DNA of 35,237 nucleotides from an uncultured Gemmatimonadota bacterium (lineage in GTDB: Bacteria > Gemmatimonadota > Gemmatimonadetes > Palauibacterales > Palauibacteraceae). Every line of letters starts with the position of its first letter. Position 1 is the stretch's first letter. The stretch is from NCBI GenBank assembly GCA_913043255.1, contig CAJWLK010000015.1:1-35237 (forward strand), read 5' to 3'. A program made the position numbers and the translations under genes. This document shows positions 19,450 through 27,464 of the stretch, in pieces. A model generated the notes under the pieces. It ran no database searches. It saw only the letters and a list, made by a program, of their open reading frames with translations, and was not told where the DNA came from.

Positions 19450-21501
19450 ATGAATCGATCCCTAACTCTCGCTACAGCGTTGTGCTTAACGATGACACTA
19501 ACGAGTCACGTAATCCATGCGCAGAGTAGCAACCCTGCCCTACTCCAACCTGAACACATTTTCGAACTCGAGTACGCCGATGACCCTCGTATCTCACCCG
19601 ATGGAAGTGAGATCGTCTACGTACGGACATCGATGGACATCATGACTGATCGTGCGCAGACCAACCTTTGGATAACCAACTATGATGGAAGTGGACACAG
19701 GCCACTGGTTACCGGAGATGGGAATTATACGTCACCGCGCTGGTCTCCCGATGGCAAACGGCTCCTCTATATAGCAACCGATGAGCGCGGCAAACGCCAG
19801 ATCTTCTTGCGCTGGATGGACAACGGACAAACAACCATGCTTACCCGCCTACAAAAATCACCTGGCGGCGTATCATGGTCTCCTAATAGCCAGTGGATCG
19901 CATTCAATATGTTTGTTCCAGAGCCGGCAAAACCTTTTGCAGATCTTCCGAACCAACCGGAAGGTGCAAAGTGGGCGCCACCTGCGACGACATATGAGCG
20001 GCTGATATATCGACGCGACGTCGGTGGGTTTCTCCCGCTCGGCCACTCTCAAATCTTCATTATTCCGGCTGAGGGCGGAACACCACGGCAGATGACCGCT
20101 AGCCCATACAACCATGAGGGAACCCCTCAGTGGACACCCGATTCCCAACACCTGTTGATTTCGGCCAACCGCCGTGATGACTGGGAGTATCGGTCACTCG
20201 ACTCCGAAGTGTACGAGATCGATATTGTGGACAAATCAGTTCAGCAAATCACTGATCGGCGGGGACCAGACAATAACCCTGTAGCCTCACCAGACGGACA
20301 GCTGATCGCATATACAGGCTTTGACGACCGTTTCCAAGGCTATCAGGTGGACAAGTTGTATGTGATGAGTCGCGATGGTTCAGGGTCAAAGCTTATTGCT
20401 GACCAACTTGATAGAGACATTCAGAATCTCCAGTGGTCGGCCAATGGCCAGGGACTCTTCTTCCAGTACGATACGGAGGGGAATACTCGCGTAGCGTTTG
20501 TAACCCTCGATGGAGAAGTCACAGACTTAGCAACTAACGTGGGCGGGCTATCACTCGGACGACCTTATAGTGGTGCCCTGTTTACTGTCGCGAGGGATGG
20601 TCGCTTCGCGTTCACTCACAGTACACCGAAGCATCCTGCAGACGTAGCCACCGGGGGAGTTGACGGTCAAACGCGACGGATCACGCACCTGAACGATGAT
20701 CTCTTGAGTCAAGTGGATCAGGGAGAAGTTGAAGAGGTTTGGTATTCGTCATCACACGATGGCCTCTCTATTCAAGGCTGGATCGTCAAACCCCCAGAGT
20801 TCGATACCAACCGAAAATATCCGCTCATACTTGAGATTCACGGCGGACCATTTTCGAATTATGGTGATCGGTTTGCTGCTGAATACCAACTGTACGCCGC
20901 AGCTGGTTTCGTAGTTCTCTACACTAACCCACGAGGAAGCACCAGTTACGGCCAAGATTTTGGAAATGCAATCCACCACGCATATCCGGGTAACGACTAC
21001 TACGATCTTATGTCGGGAGTAGATGAGCTTATATCCCGTGGTTATATCGACGAAAAACAACTATTTGTTACCGGTGCATCGGGCGGTGGAGTGTTATCGA
21101 GCTGGATTGTTGGGCACACCGATCGCTTTGCAGGTGCGGCTGTTCAGAAACCCGTGGTAAACTGGTACAGTTGGGTTCTCACAGCCGACATGGGTGGAAC
21201 GGGCGGCCTAAATTATTGGCTGCCAGATGCACCTTGGAACGCACTCGAACACTATATGCAGCGGTCACCCATTCACCACGTGGGGAACGTAGTTACACCC
21301 ACCATGTTGATCACGGGCGAGGTCGACTGGCGGACACCAATGTCTGAATCTGAACAGTTCTACCAAGCACTCAAAATCCAAAAGATACCGGCAATGCTGG
21401 TCCGGATTCCCGAAGGGAACCACGGATTCGAATCACGTCCAAGTCACCTTATCTCAAAGGTCCAACATATTTTGGGGTGGTTTAATAGGTATCGGAATTA
21501 A
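19450..21501 (+). CDS. Secreted S9 family (prolyl oligopeptidase/acylaminoacyl-type) peptidase, copy 1
   Basis: A 683-residue exported serine peptidase. It has a signal peptide (MNRSLTLATALCLTMTLTS, cleavage near HAQS) and a seven-bladed beta-propeller from TolB-like repeats (DDPRISPDGSEIVYVR, SPRWSPDGKRLLYIA, GVSWSPNSQWIAF and more). The C-terminal alpha/beta-hydrolase domain carries the triad Ser544 (GASGGG), Asp626 (GEVDWRTP) and His658 (GNHGFE). A GGAGGT site lies five bases before the ATG. The propeller usually gates access for short peptides, so it probably acts on oligopeptides. A close paralogue is at 27465, and a beta-propeller lipoprotein follows 64 bases behind in the same direction. 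Confidence 0.94.
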   Translation: MNRSLTLATALCLTMTLTSHVIHAQSSNPALLQPEHIFELEYADDPRISPDGSEIVYVRTSMDIMTDRAQTNLWITNYDGSGHRPLVTGDGNYTSPRWSPDGKRLLYIATDERGKRQIFLRWMDNGQTTMLTRLQKSPGGVSWSPNSQWIAFNMFVPEPAKPFADLPNQPEGAKWAPPATTYERLIYRRDVGGFLPLGHSQIFIIPAEGGTPRQMTASPYNHEGTPQWTPDSQHLLISANRRDDWEYRSLDSEVYEIDIVDKSVQQITDRRGPDNNPVASPDGQLIAYTGFDDRFQGYQVDKLYVMSRDGSGSKLIADQLDRDIQNLQWSANGQGLFFQYDTEGNTRVAFVTLDGEVTDLATNVGGLSLGRPYSGALFTVARDGRFAFTHSTPKHPADVATGGVDGQTRRITHLNDDLLSQVDQGEVEEVWYSSSHDGLSIQGWIVKPPEFDTNRKYPLILEIHGGPFSNYGDRFAAEYQLYAAAGFVVLYTNPRGSTSYGQDFGNAIHHAYPGNDYYDLMSGVDELISRGYIDEKQLFVTGASGGGVLSSWIVGHTDRFAGAAVQKPVVNWYSWVLTADMGGTGGLNYWLPDAPWNALEHYMQRSPIHHVGNVVTPTMLITGEVDWRTPMSESEQFYQALKIQKIPAMLVRIPEGNHGFESRPSHLISKVQHILGWFNRYRN

Positions 21502-21565
21502 GAGATAGCGAAGCGTCGTAAGGGTCGAATTTGAAAATGTATGATGAGTAAAAAGGGGTATAGAC

Positions 21566-22798
21566 ATGACAAGCACACACCAACGTTACTGGTTCCGTGG
21601 AGTTAGCAGAAAACAAAATCGTAGATTGGCCACCCTAGTGGCCCTAGGCGCGGTTATTGTTGGACTGGGAGTGGGATCAGCCTGCGTAGATCAGCAAGCC
21701 ACCAATACTGCTAATGGCACCGAAGTTCCTCTGTTCGAGGTCGACCCTCTGTGGCCTAAACCATTGCCCAATCATTGGATTCTCGGCTCGACAATCGGCG
21801 TATCGGTCGATTCTCGAGATCACGTCTGGATCATCCACCGCCAGACGAGCTTTACTGAGGGGACAGAACTCAACGCAGCCCAAAATCCACCCACCTCCGA
21901 GTGCTGCCTGCCGGCACCGAATGTCCTTGAGTTTAACCCCGAGGGCGATCTGGTTGGCTATTGGGGCGGACCCGGTGAGGATTATGATTGGCCAGAATCC
22001 AACCATGGGATCACCGTAGATCACATGGACAATGTCTGGATTGGTGGAAACGGTGCGGACGATTCGCACATACTCAAGTTCGCACGAGATGGGACCTTCC
22101 TATTGCAATTAGGCAGTCCTGGGATGCGCACAGGGAGCAACGACACCGAAAACTTCTGGAGAGTCGCAAAGATCTCAGTCGACCCTATCGCCAATGAGGC
22201 CTACATCGCCGACGGCTATGGCAACAGGCGAGTCGCAGTACTCGACGCTGGAACGGGCGAATTCAAGCGATACTGGGGAGCTTATGGGAACAGACCCGAT
22301 GATTCTCCAATTCCTCTTTACAGACCGGAGGATCCACCAGCCCAACAGTTCCGGAGCCCAGTCCACTGTGCTGAAATTTCGAACGATGGACTTGTCTACG
22401 TATGCGACCGTGCGAGTGATCGCGTACAGGTGTTCCAAAAAGATGGCACATTCGTCGAAGAAGCTTTCATCGCACCGAGTACATTAGGAGCCGGATCGGC
22501 GTGGGACATCGCCTTCTCACGTGACCCCGAGCAACGATTCATCTATCTCGCTGATGGTAACAACAAAAAAGTCCACATAATTGAACGCGAGAAAATGCAG
22601 GTCCTAACAACCTTCGGAGACGGTGGGCGACAGCCGGGCCAGTTCTTGGGTGTACATAGCATTGCGACCGATTCGAAAGGCAACATCTACACAACCGAAA
22701 CATATGAAGGAAAACGCATTCAGAAGTTTGTGTTTAGAGGGTTGGGGCAAGTGACCGAAAAAGACCAAGGGGTTGTTTGGCCTGCACCGAGCGATTGA
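21566..22798 (+). CDS. NHL-repeat six-bladed beta-propeller protein, possible lipoprotein
   Basis: A 410-residue protein with an N-terminal membrane-targeting region and a candidate lipidated Cys40 (GVGSAC). The rest is NHL-type repeats: IGVSVDSRDHVWIIHR, HGITVDHMDNVWIGG, ISVDPIANEAYIADGYGNRRVAVLD, AEISNDGLVYVCDRASDRVQVF and IATDSKGNIYTTETYEGKRIQKF. Such propellers in the peptidylglycine-lyase-like group bind ligands or act as enzymes, but I see no proof of catalysis here. AAAGGGG precedes the ATG. It probably shares a transcript with the S9 peptidase 64 bases upstream, which hints at a role in extracellular peptide processing. Confidence 0.85.
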   Translation: MTSTHQRYWFRGVSRKQNRRLATLVALGAVIVGLGVGSACVDQQATNTANGTEVPLFEVDPLWPKPLPNHWILGSTIGVSVDSRDHVWIIHRQTSFTEGTELNAAQNPPTSECCLPAPNVLEFNPEGDLVGYWGGPGEDYDWPESNHGITVDHMDNVWIGGNGADDSHILKFARDGTFLLQLGSPGMRTGSNDTENFWRVAKISVDPIANEAYIADGYGNRRVAVLDAGTGEFKRYWGAYGNRPDDSPIPLYRPEDPPAQQFRSPVHCAEISNDGLVYVCDRASDRVQVFQKDGTFVEEAFIAPSTLGAGSAWDIAFSRDPEQRFIYLADGNNKKVHIIEREKMQVLTTFGDGGRQPGQFLGVHSIATDSKGNIYTTETYEGKRIQKFVFRGLGQVTEKDQGVVWPAPSD

Positions 22799-22904
22799 TG
22801 TTGCTCTCGGGACGACTTGGGGGGTAAATGATAGAATCCACGCAGGATGTCAGCATTCTAAATAGATCAAAATCCCGTGGCCAACGGGACGATAAAGGGG
22901 TGCC

Positions 22905-24242
22905 GTGAACAACCATTCGCTTCGTGTTTACGACTCGATCCTCGGGTTACTATGCAGCATCGACAACCCTACGCCCCTTGTTCGTCTCAATCGGGTCACT
23001 CCGTTCCAGCATACACAACTGTATGCCAAACTCGAATGGTATAACCCGTTTGGAGCGATCAAGGACCGGGTAGCGGCTAATATGATCGCTGATGCGCAAG
23101 AGCGGGGCGTAACTGAAGAAGAACAAAAGCTAGTGGAGCCCACCTCGGGGAATACTGGTCTCGGGCTCGCCATGATTGCCAATGCGAACAGATATTCGCT
23201 GACCACACCCCTGTCCAACCAGATCCCACAGGAGAAGCGGACGTTATTGCGCTTTTTCGGTACAGAAGTGCTCGAATTAGAGGATACGCTGTGTCCGGCT
23301 CCGGGGGCACCAGAAGGAGCAATCGCTAAGGCCCACGAGATTGCTGAACGGGCGGATGTCATGATGCTGAATCAGTACGCAAACGAAGCCAATCCCAGCG
23401 CGCACTACAAAACCACAGGGCCGGAGGTCTGGAGTCAGACGGAGGGGCGAGTAACTCACTTTGTGGCTGGTCTCGGAACATGTGGCACAATCACAGGAGT
23501 GGGGCGTTACCTAAAGGAAAAGAACACTGATATTCAAGTGCTCGGCGTCCATCCAAATGAAGGTCATGACATTCCTGGAGTACGCAGTGTTAGGCAACTG
23601 CAACAAACTCGGTTCTTCCACCCAGAGGAGTATGATGGGCTAGTGGAAATCGGGAACCAAGAAGCCTTCGATCTTTGCCTGCGGTTAAACCGAGAGGAGA
23701 GTCTGACTGCCGGCCCAAGCTCTGCGATGGCTTTGATGGGTGCCTTCCAGCTAATCCCTGATGAACCGGACTGCTTGGGGGTGGTGATCTTTCCCGATAG
23801 CACATTCAAGTATGCCTCATCAGTCGTCACCCACATCGCAGGGTTAGGCTCTCCACAGACTGGAGCAAAAAGCTCACGAGAGTTGTTACTCGATGAGATG
23901 ATTGAGCATGCCAGATTCAATTCAGACCTCACGACGGATATTATGGAAGCTCACAATTTGTGGGAAAATGCCGACCCGGTGGTGATCGATGTGCGAACGA
24001 TAGACGAATACCAAGAATCGCACGTTCCCGGGGCCGTAAACACTCCACTGCTTGAGATGTCCAAACACCTGTCAAACTTTCCCGAGGACCGTGACACACC
24101 GATCCTTACTATGTGTCAGCGGGGCAACCTCTCACTATCTGGCGTTCTCTTCCTGAATAGCATCGGCTATAGGAAGGCGAAAAGTGTTACAGGCGGACTC
24201 GACGCCTGGCGAGAGAAGGGATACGCCACCGATCCATCCTAA
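22905..24242 (+). CDS. Cysteine synthase/CBS-like PLP enzyme fused to a rhodanese domain
   Basis: A 445-residue two-domain cytoplasmic protein with a GTG start preceded by AAGGGG. Residues about 20-315 form a fold II PLP domain: the PLP Lys53 (NPFGAIKDR), TSGNTG (80-85) binding the substrate carboxylate, and GTCGTITG (191-198) binding the cofactor phosphate. In cysteine synthases this last loop usually reads GTGGT. Residues about 357-441 form a rhodanese domain: VVIDVRTIDEYQESHVPGA, the active-site loop CQRGNLS with Cys404, and TGGLDAWREKGY. Joining cysteine synthesis or breakdown to a sulfur-carrying Cys suggests handling of sulfane sulfur. O-acetylserine, O-phosphoserine or cystathionine could be the substrate. 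The next gene starts 21 bases away. Confidence 0.9.
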   Translation: MNNHSLRVYDSILGLLCSIDNPTPLVRLNRVTPFQHTQLYAKLEWYNPFGAIKDRVAANMIADAQERGVTEEEQKLVEPTSGNTGLGLAMIANANRYSLTTPLSNQIPQEKRTLLRFFGTEVLELEDTLCPAPGAPEGAIAKAHEIAERADVMMLNQYANEANPSAHYKTTGPEVWSQTEGRVTHFVAGLGTCGTITGVGRYLKEKNTDIQVLGVHPNEGHDIPGVRSVRQLQQTRFFHPEEYDGLVEIGNQEAFDLCLRLNREESLTAGPSSAMALMGAFQLIPDEPDCLGVVIFPDSTFKYASSVVTHIAGLGSPQTGAKSSRELLLDEMIEHARFNSDLTTDIMEAHNLWENADPVVIDVRTIDEYQESHVPGAVNTPLLEMSKHLSNFPEDRDTPILTMCQRGNLSLSGVLFLNSIGYRKAKSVTGGLDAWREKGYATDPS

Positions 24243-24263
24243 GTAGAGGCAACTCTTATCCAA

Positions 24264-25085
24264 ATGCTATTCAGCATCCATCAGAACACTTCTCGCGCTG
24301 CCGGGTATCGTGGATCGCTCGAGGGTTGGGCAAAGGCCGGAGTCCAACACGTTGAGCTAAGTGACCATCAACTCGATCGTTTCTTAGAACAGGAATCGTT
24401 AACTACGGCCAAGCGTATCCTCAGCGATCTGGATTTGACCCCGGTTTCCGCTGCCGCGGTGCTGCCAGACATCTGGATCCCGGGTCCAGAAAGACAGACC
24501 TCCCTCGATACATGGAGGAGACGGTGCGAGCAGTTCTCAAGCCTTGGTTCGGATAAGATCTATGCTCCATCAATCACGACCCGTGAAGTCACCACCGAAG
24601 AAATCGCAGCAACTCCCGACTGCATCCGAGAAACAGGGGAAATCGCCGGCGAGTATAACCTCACAGCGATGATCGAGTTCATGCGCACTTCAAGTCATCT
24701 GGCAACTTTGACTGACACTCTCCAAGTAATTCGAGAGGCATCACACCCTAATATCCGACCGATGATTGATTTCTTTCACTTCTGGACAAACTCGGCCGAC
24801 TTTCAAGAATTGGAGATTCTCCAACCATCAGAGTTGGCTCATGTTCATTTTCAAGATGTTGTCGACACACCCCCAAAGTTCATCGATAATGATTCAAGGG
24901 TTATTCCTGGTGATGGTGCCGCACCACTAGTGTGTTTCATTCGGAAATTGTCCGAGAAGCAATACACAGGTGCTCTTTCGATCGAATTGTTTCGGTCCGA
25001 TTTCGTGAATGGAGATCCATTCCGAGTCGCTAATGAAATCCGAAAAAAGTGCGAAACCATCATGCATGAGGCCCAGAAAACTTAA
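24264..25085 (+). CDS. Sugar phosphate isomerase/epimerase (AP endonuclease 2 TIM barrel)
   Basis: A 273-residue cytoplasmic protein of the xylose isomerase-like TIM barrel group. Metal-ligand motifs at the ends of strands are visible: MIEFMRTS (Glu), MIDFFHFW (Asp, His), AHVHFQDV (His) and SIELFRSDF (Glu). The N-terminus LFSIHQNTSR fits the first barrel strand. It starts 21 bases after the PLP-rhodanese gene with only a weak ribosome site, so translation may depend on that gene. Members act on sugars, inositol or keto acids, so the substrate is not known. It is convergent with the YaiI gene 11 bases downstream. Confidence 0.85.
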   Translation: MLFSIHQNTSRAAGYRGSLEGWAKAGVQHVELSDHQLDRFLEQESLTTAKRILSDLDLTPVSAAAVLPDIWIPGPERQTSLDTWRRRCEQFSSLGSDKIYAPSITTREVTTEEIAATPDCIRETGEIAGEYNLTAMIEFMRTSSHLATLTDTLQVIREASHPNIRPMIDFFHFWTNSADFQELEILQPSELAHVHFQDVVDTPPKFIDNDSRVIPGDGAAPLVCFIRKLSEKQYTGALSIELFRSDFVNGDPFRVANEIRKKCETIMHEAQKT

Positions 25086-25096
25086 CGGGTGGACTG

Positions 25097-25549
25097 TCAC
25101 ACCTCCCGTCGAATCGCCTGGACGGTTTCGTCGAGGCGCTGAAGAAACGCCGAACGATCAGATTTTTGAAATGGCTTTGGCCCACCTGTCGCTACCCCAG
25201 CCTCACGAAGATCTGCTAGTAAATCTCGTGTTGCCACTGCTTCACCAATCGAATCACGCGAAAACACACGTCCTCGCGGACTTATCACACGAGCCCCCTT
25301 GTCCAAACAACGCGACGCGAGGTGTACGTCCTCCGTGATCGCAATATCATTGGCTGTGATTTCTTCGACGATTCGGTCATCTGCGGCATCCAGCTTGCCC
25401 TCGTCCCTTACGAGAATAAAACGGACTCGCCTATCGTCTGGAACTTGCATCCACGAAGCAGCTACAAGTATGACCTCTAGGTCGTACCGTTTTGCTACAC
25501 GGTAAACCTCACGTTTCACGGGACACGAGTCCGCATCAACCACAATCAT
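25097..25549 (-). CDS. yaiI: YaiI/YqxD family (UPF0178, DUF188) protein
   Basis: A 150-residue conserved protein with a PIN-like fold. It opens with VVDADSCPVKREV, the family signature, followed by ITEDVHLASRCLDKGARVISPRG, the other conserved block, and ends in a family-typical helix (DRSAFLQRLDETVQAIRREV). Length matches the family (about 150). The family has no established biochemical role; the acidic residues at the N-terminus (Asp5, Asp7) suggest metal-dependent nuclease-like chemistry. It starts at 25549 without a clear ribosome site, 39 bases downstream of the DUF885 gene on the same strand. Confidence 0.93.
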   Translation of the reverse strand: MIVVDADSCPVKREVYRVAKRYDLEVILVAASWMQVPDDRRVRFILVRDEGKLDAADDRIVEEITANDIAITEDVHLASRCLDKGARVISPRGRVFSRDSIGEAVATRDLLADLREAGVATGGPKPFQKSDRSAFLQRLDETVQAIRREV

Positions 25550-25588
25550 TCGCTACCACTCAGAAAAAAGTGGCAATGGGTAGACAAC

Positions 25589-27259
25589 TCAGTGTTCACT
25601 TGCACTGCCAAGAATCTCGTGGCGCTCCCCTGTCATCTCCCAGCGGGTGAGTGTGATTGGAATCACCCCTGCATCAAAAAAGTCATCAAAGAACGCTTTG
25701 ACGGTAAAATCCTCTCCCCGCTCCAGTGCTTCCTCAGCGAGAAGTTCTTCAATTTGGATTTTTCCCGTGACGTAGCTTGTACCGTAGCCAGGTTGGCGTA
25801 GGTAAAGATGCTGTTCACCCCGAACCAGGTCACCGTCAGGAAGCCAACCTCGGGGAGTCCACGTCATCGCATGCGCGACAGCTTCCTCCATGGTGAATTC
25901 GTTGGCATGGAGATAGAGCCCACTCAAGGCCCGTGCGGCACGTTGGGCGAGCATGATCCACACGAGTTCACGGGATCGTTCACGACCGTCGATTAGCCCG
26001 GCATGCATGAACATCTCCTCTACGCCCGTAGCCAAACCCTCAGAGCGTGCGTCAAAAATGTTGTATAAGGAAGGGATCCGGCGTATGAGGCTGGGGTGAG
26101 GATCATATCGCGAACGTGCAAGCTCGATCCAATGGTGCATGTGCGGACGGAAGGCGAGAGGATCGCGATAATTCACTTCGCTGAAAAAGTTGCGGATTGC
26201 ACCGGGATCAGCAGGAACATAAGTGCCATTCACCGCAGTAAGAGCGGAGGCCATCCATGGCTCGATCGATTGGATTTCCTCTTCCTCAAGAAACCGCATA
26301 TAGTCGGTTACGGATTGAGTTAAACGATCATCGTACTCGGCGGGACTTGCAATGCGAGTGAGTTCTGGCAGGTTCCGATTCCGGTTCTCTTCAAGCCGGA
26401 GTGACGAGTGGGCCCGTGCGAGTTCACGGCGCAATAACGTCACCTGCTCATCCCATGAATACGGAACGAGGTGGACGTTTTGCATGTACCACGTGTAATT
26501 GTCCTTACCCACACCAGAGAGCCCCGTTTTGCTTGGAGCCTGCTCTTCCAACCATGCCCTGAACGCGGCACTTGCATCTCTCGCCGCAATGATAGCCGAA
26601 TCAAGATCAGAGCTGGTCCCAGCCACTCGTTGCCCCAATTCCATCAGATCCGCGCTCTGTTGGTCAAAAGACCTATAGCCGGCCAACCACAGATCCCGCG
26701 CGTTACCAGTCAAATTAGTTCGAGCCTGTTCAAGCAGACCCGGGATTGTCCTGATTCGCTCTGTCAACTCATCAGCACTCGACCGGGACAGCGGATAGTC
26801 AAACGTCCACAAGTCAATCCATCCGTGAATAACTGTGCCTTCGTGAGCCGGGACATCGCTCTCGGCAGGATAGATTGTCATGTAAAATGCTGGGTCACGA
26901 GCCCAGGGTTGACGTACACGGTGATCAAATTCGAGCCCATTCATCTCGGCGCGAGCCAGATGCCAATCGATCTGCTCCTCAACAGACCAATCAACGGGAT
27001 CCAGTGCATGAAGTCGTGCTTGCCAATTCACTAATTCATCACGCTGTGCGTTCATGGAACGGGAAGAGTAATCTGGAATGCCGTTAATAAATTCAGGTTT
27101 TTCGAATTCTCGCCATTCTTGGAAGAGAACTACGAGGTCTTCGTACGTCCCGCTGGAGTATTTTGCTGGAGTCCCACAAGAGGTGACCAACACCGCTATT
27201 GTGAGGGTCAGCAATGCGACCCAACCTCTAAACCATGACAGATTAATGGAGCACAACAT
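25589..27259 (-). CDS. DUF885 family lipoprotein lacking the HExxH zinc motif
   Basis: A 556-residue lipoprotein (signal sequence WVALLTLTIAVLVTSC, Cys28). The ATG at 27259 has GAGGAG eight bases upstream; a TTG two codons earlier is less likely. The C-terminal third aligns with DUF885 peptidases: RIPSLYN, DARSEGLATGVEEMF (family EGWALYAE), RAARALSGLYLHANEFT, and QPGYGTSYVTGKIQIEELLAEEA (family PGQALSYKIG). The expected HExxPGHH block just before the EG motif (about residues 375-395) is absent; RPHMHHWIELARSRYDPHPS stands there. Canonical DUF885 proteins are zinc peptidases, so this one may have lost catalysis or use other residues. The neighbouring genes are secreted peptidases. Confidence 0.85.
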   Translation of the reverse strand: MLCSINLSWFRGWVALLTLTIAVLVTSCGTPAKYSSGTYEDLVVLFQEWREFEKPEFINGIPDYSSRSMNAQRDELVNWQARLHALDPVDWSVEEQIDWHLARAEMNGLEFDHRVRQPWARDPAFYMTIYPAESDVPAHEGTVIHGWIDLWTFDYPLSRSSADELTERIRTIPGLLEQARTNLTGNARDLWLAGYRSFDQQSADLMELGQRVAGTSSDLDSAIIAARDASAAFRAWLEEQAPSKTGLSGVGKDNYTWYMQNVHLVPYSWDEQVTLLRRELARAHSSLRLEENRNRNLPELTRIASPAEYDDRLTQSVTDYMRFLEEEEIQSIEPWMASALTAVNGTYVPADPGAIRNFFSEVNYRDPLAFRPHMHHWIELARSRYDPHPSLIRRIPSLYNIFDARSEGLATGVEEMFMHAGLIDGRERSRELVWIMLAQRAARALSGLYLHANEFTMEEAVAHAMTWTPRGWLPDGDLVRGEQHLYLRQPGYGTSYVTGKIQIEELLAEEALERGEDFTVKAFFDDFFDAGVIPITLTRWEMTGERHEILGSASEH

Positions 27260-27267
27260 AGGCAAAA

Positions 27268-27273
27268 CTCCTC
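27268..27273 (-). promoter_or_regulatory. Shine-Dalgarno site fixing the DUF885 gene start
   Basis: GAGGAG on the minus strand, eight bases before ATG 27259. The nearer TTG start at 27265 would leave only two bases, so the ATG is preferred. Confidence 0.55.
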
Positions 27274-27464
27274 AACACAGCGTTTAATCTTGTAAGAGCT
27301 ACTGACGGCACTATTCTGAAACCGTAGGAAGTCAGGTATCAGTTAGGCAAGCGGCTTCTATACTCTCCTTGGAACATTTTTTTCTCTACCCTCTACCAGC
27401 GGCACGATATGTGCCCCATATTTCATATTAGTTTCCATGTATTTGATGCCTTTCGGAGGTCACG

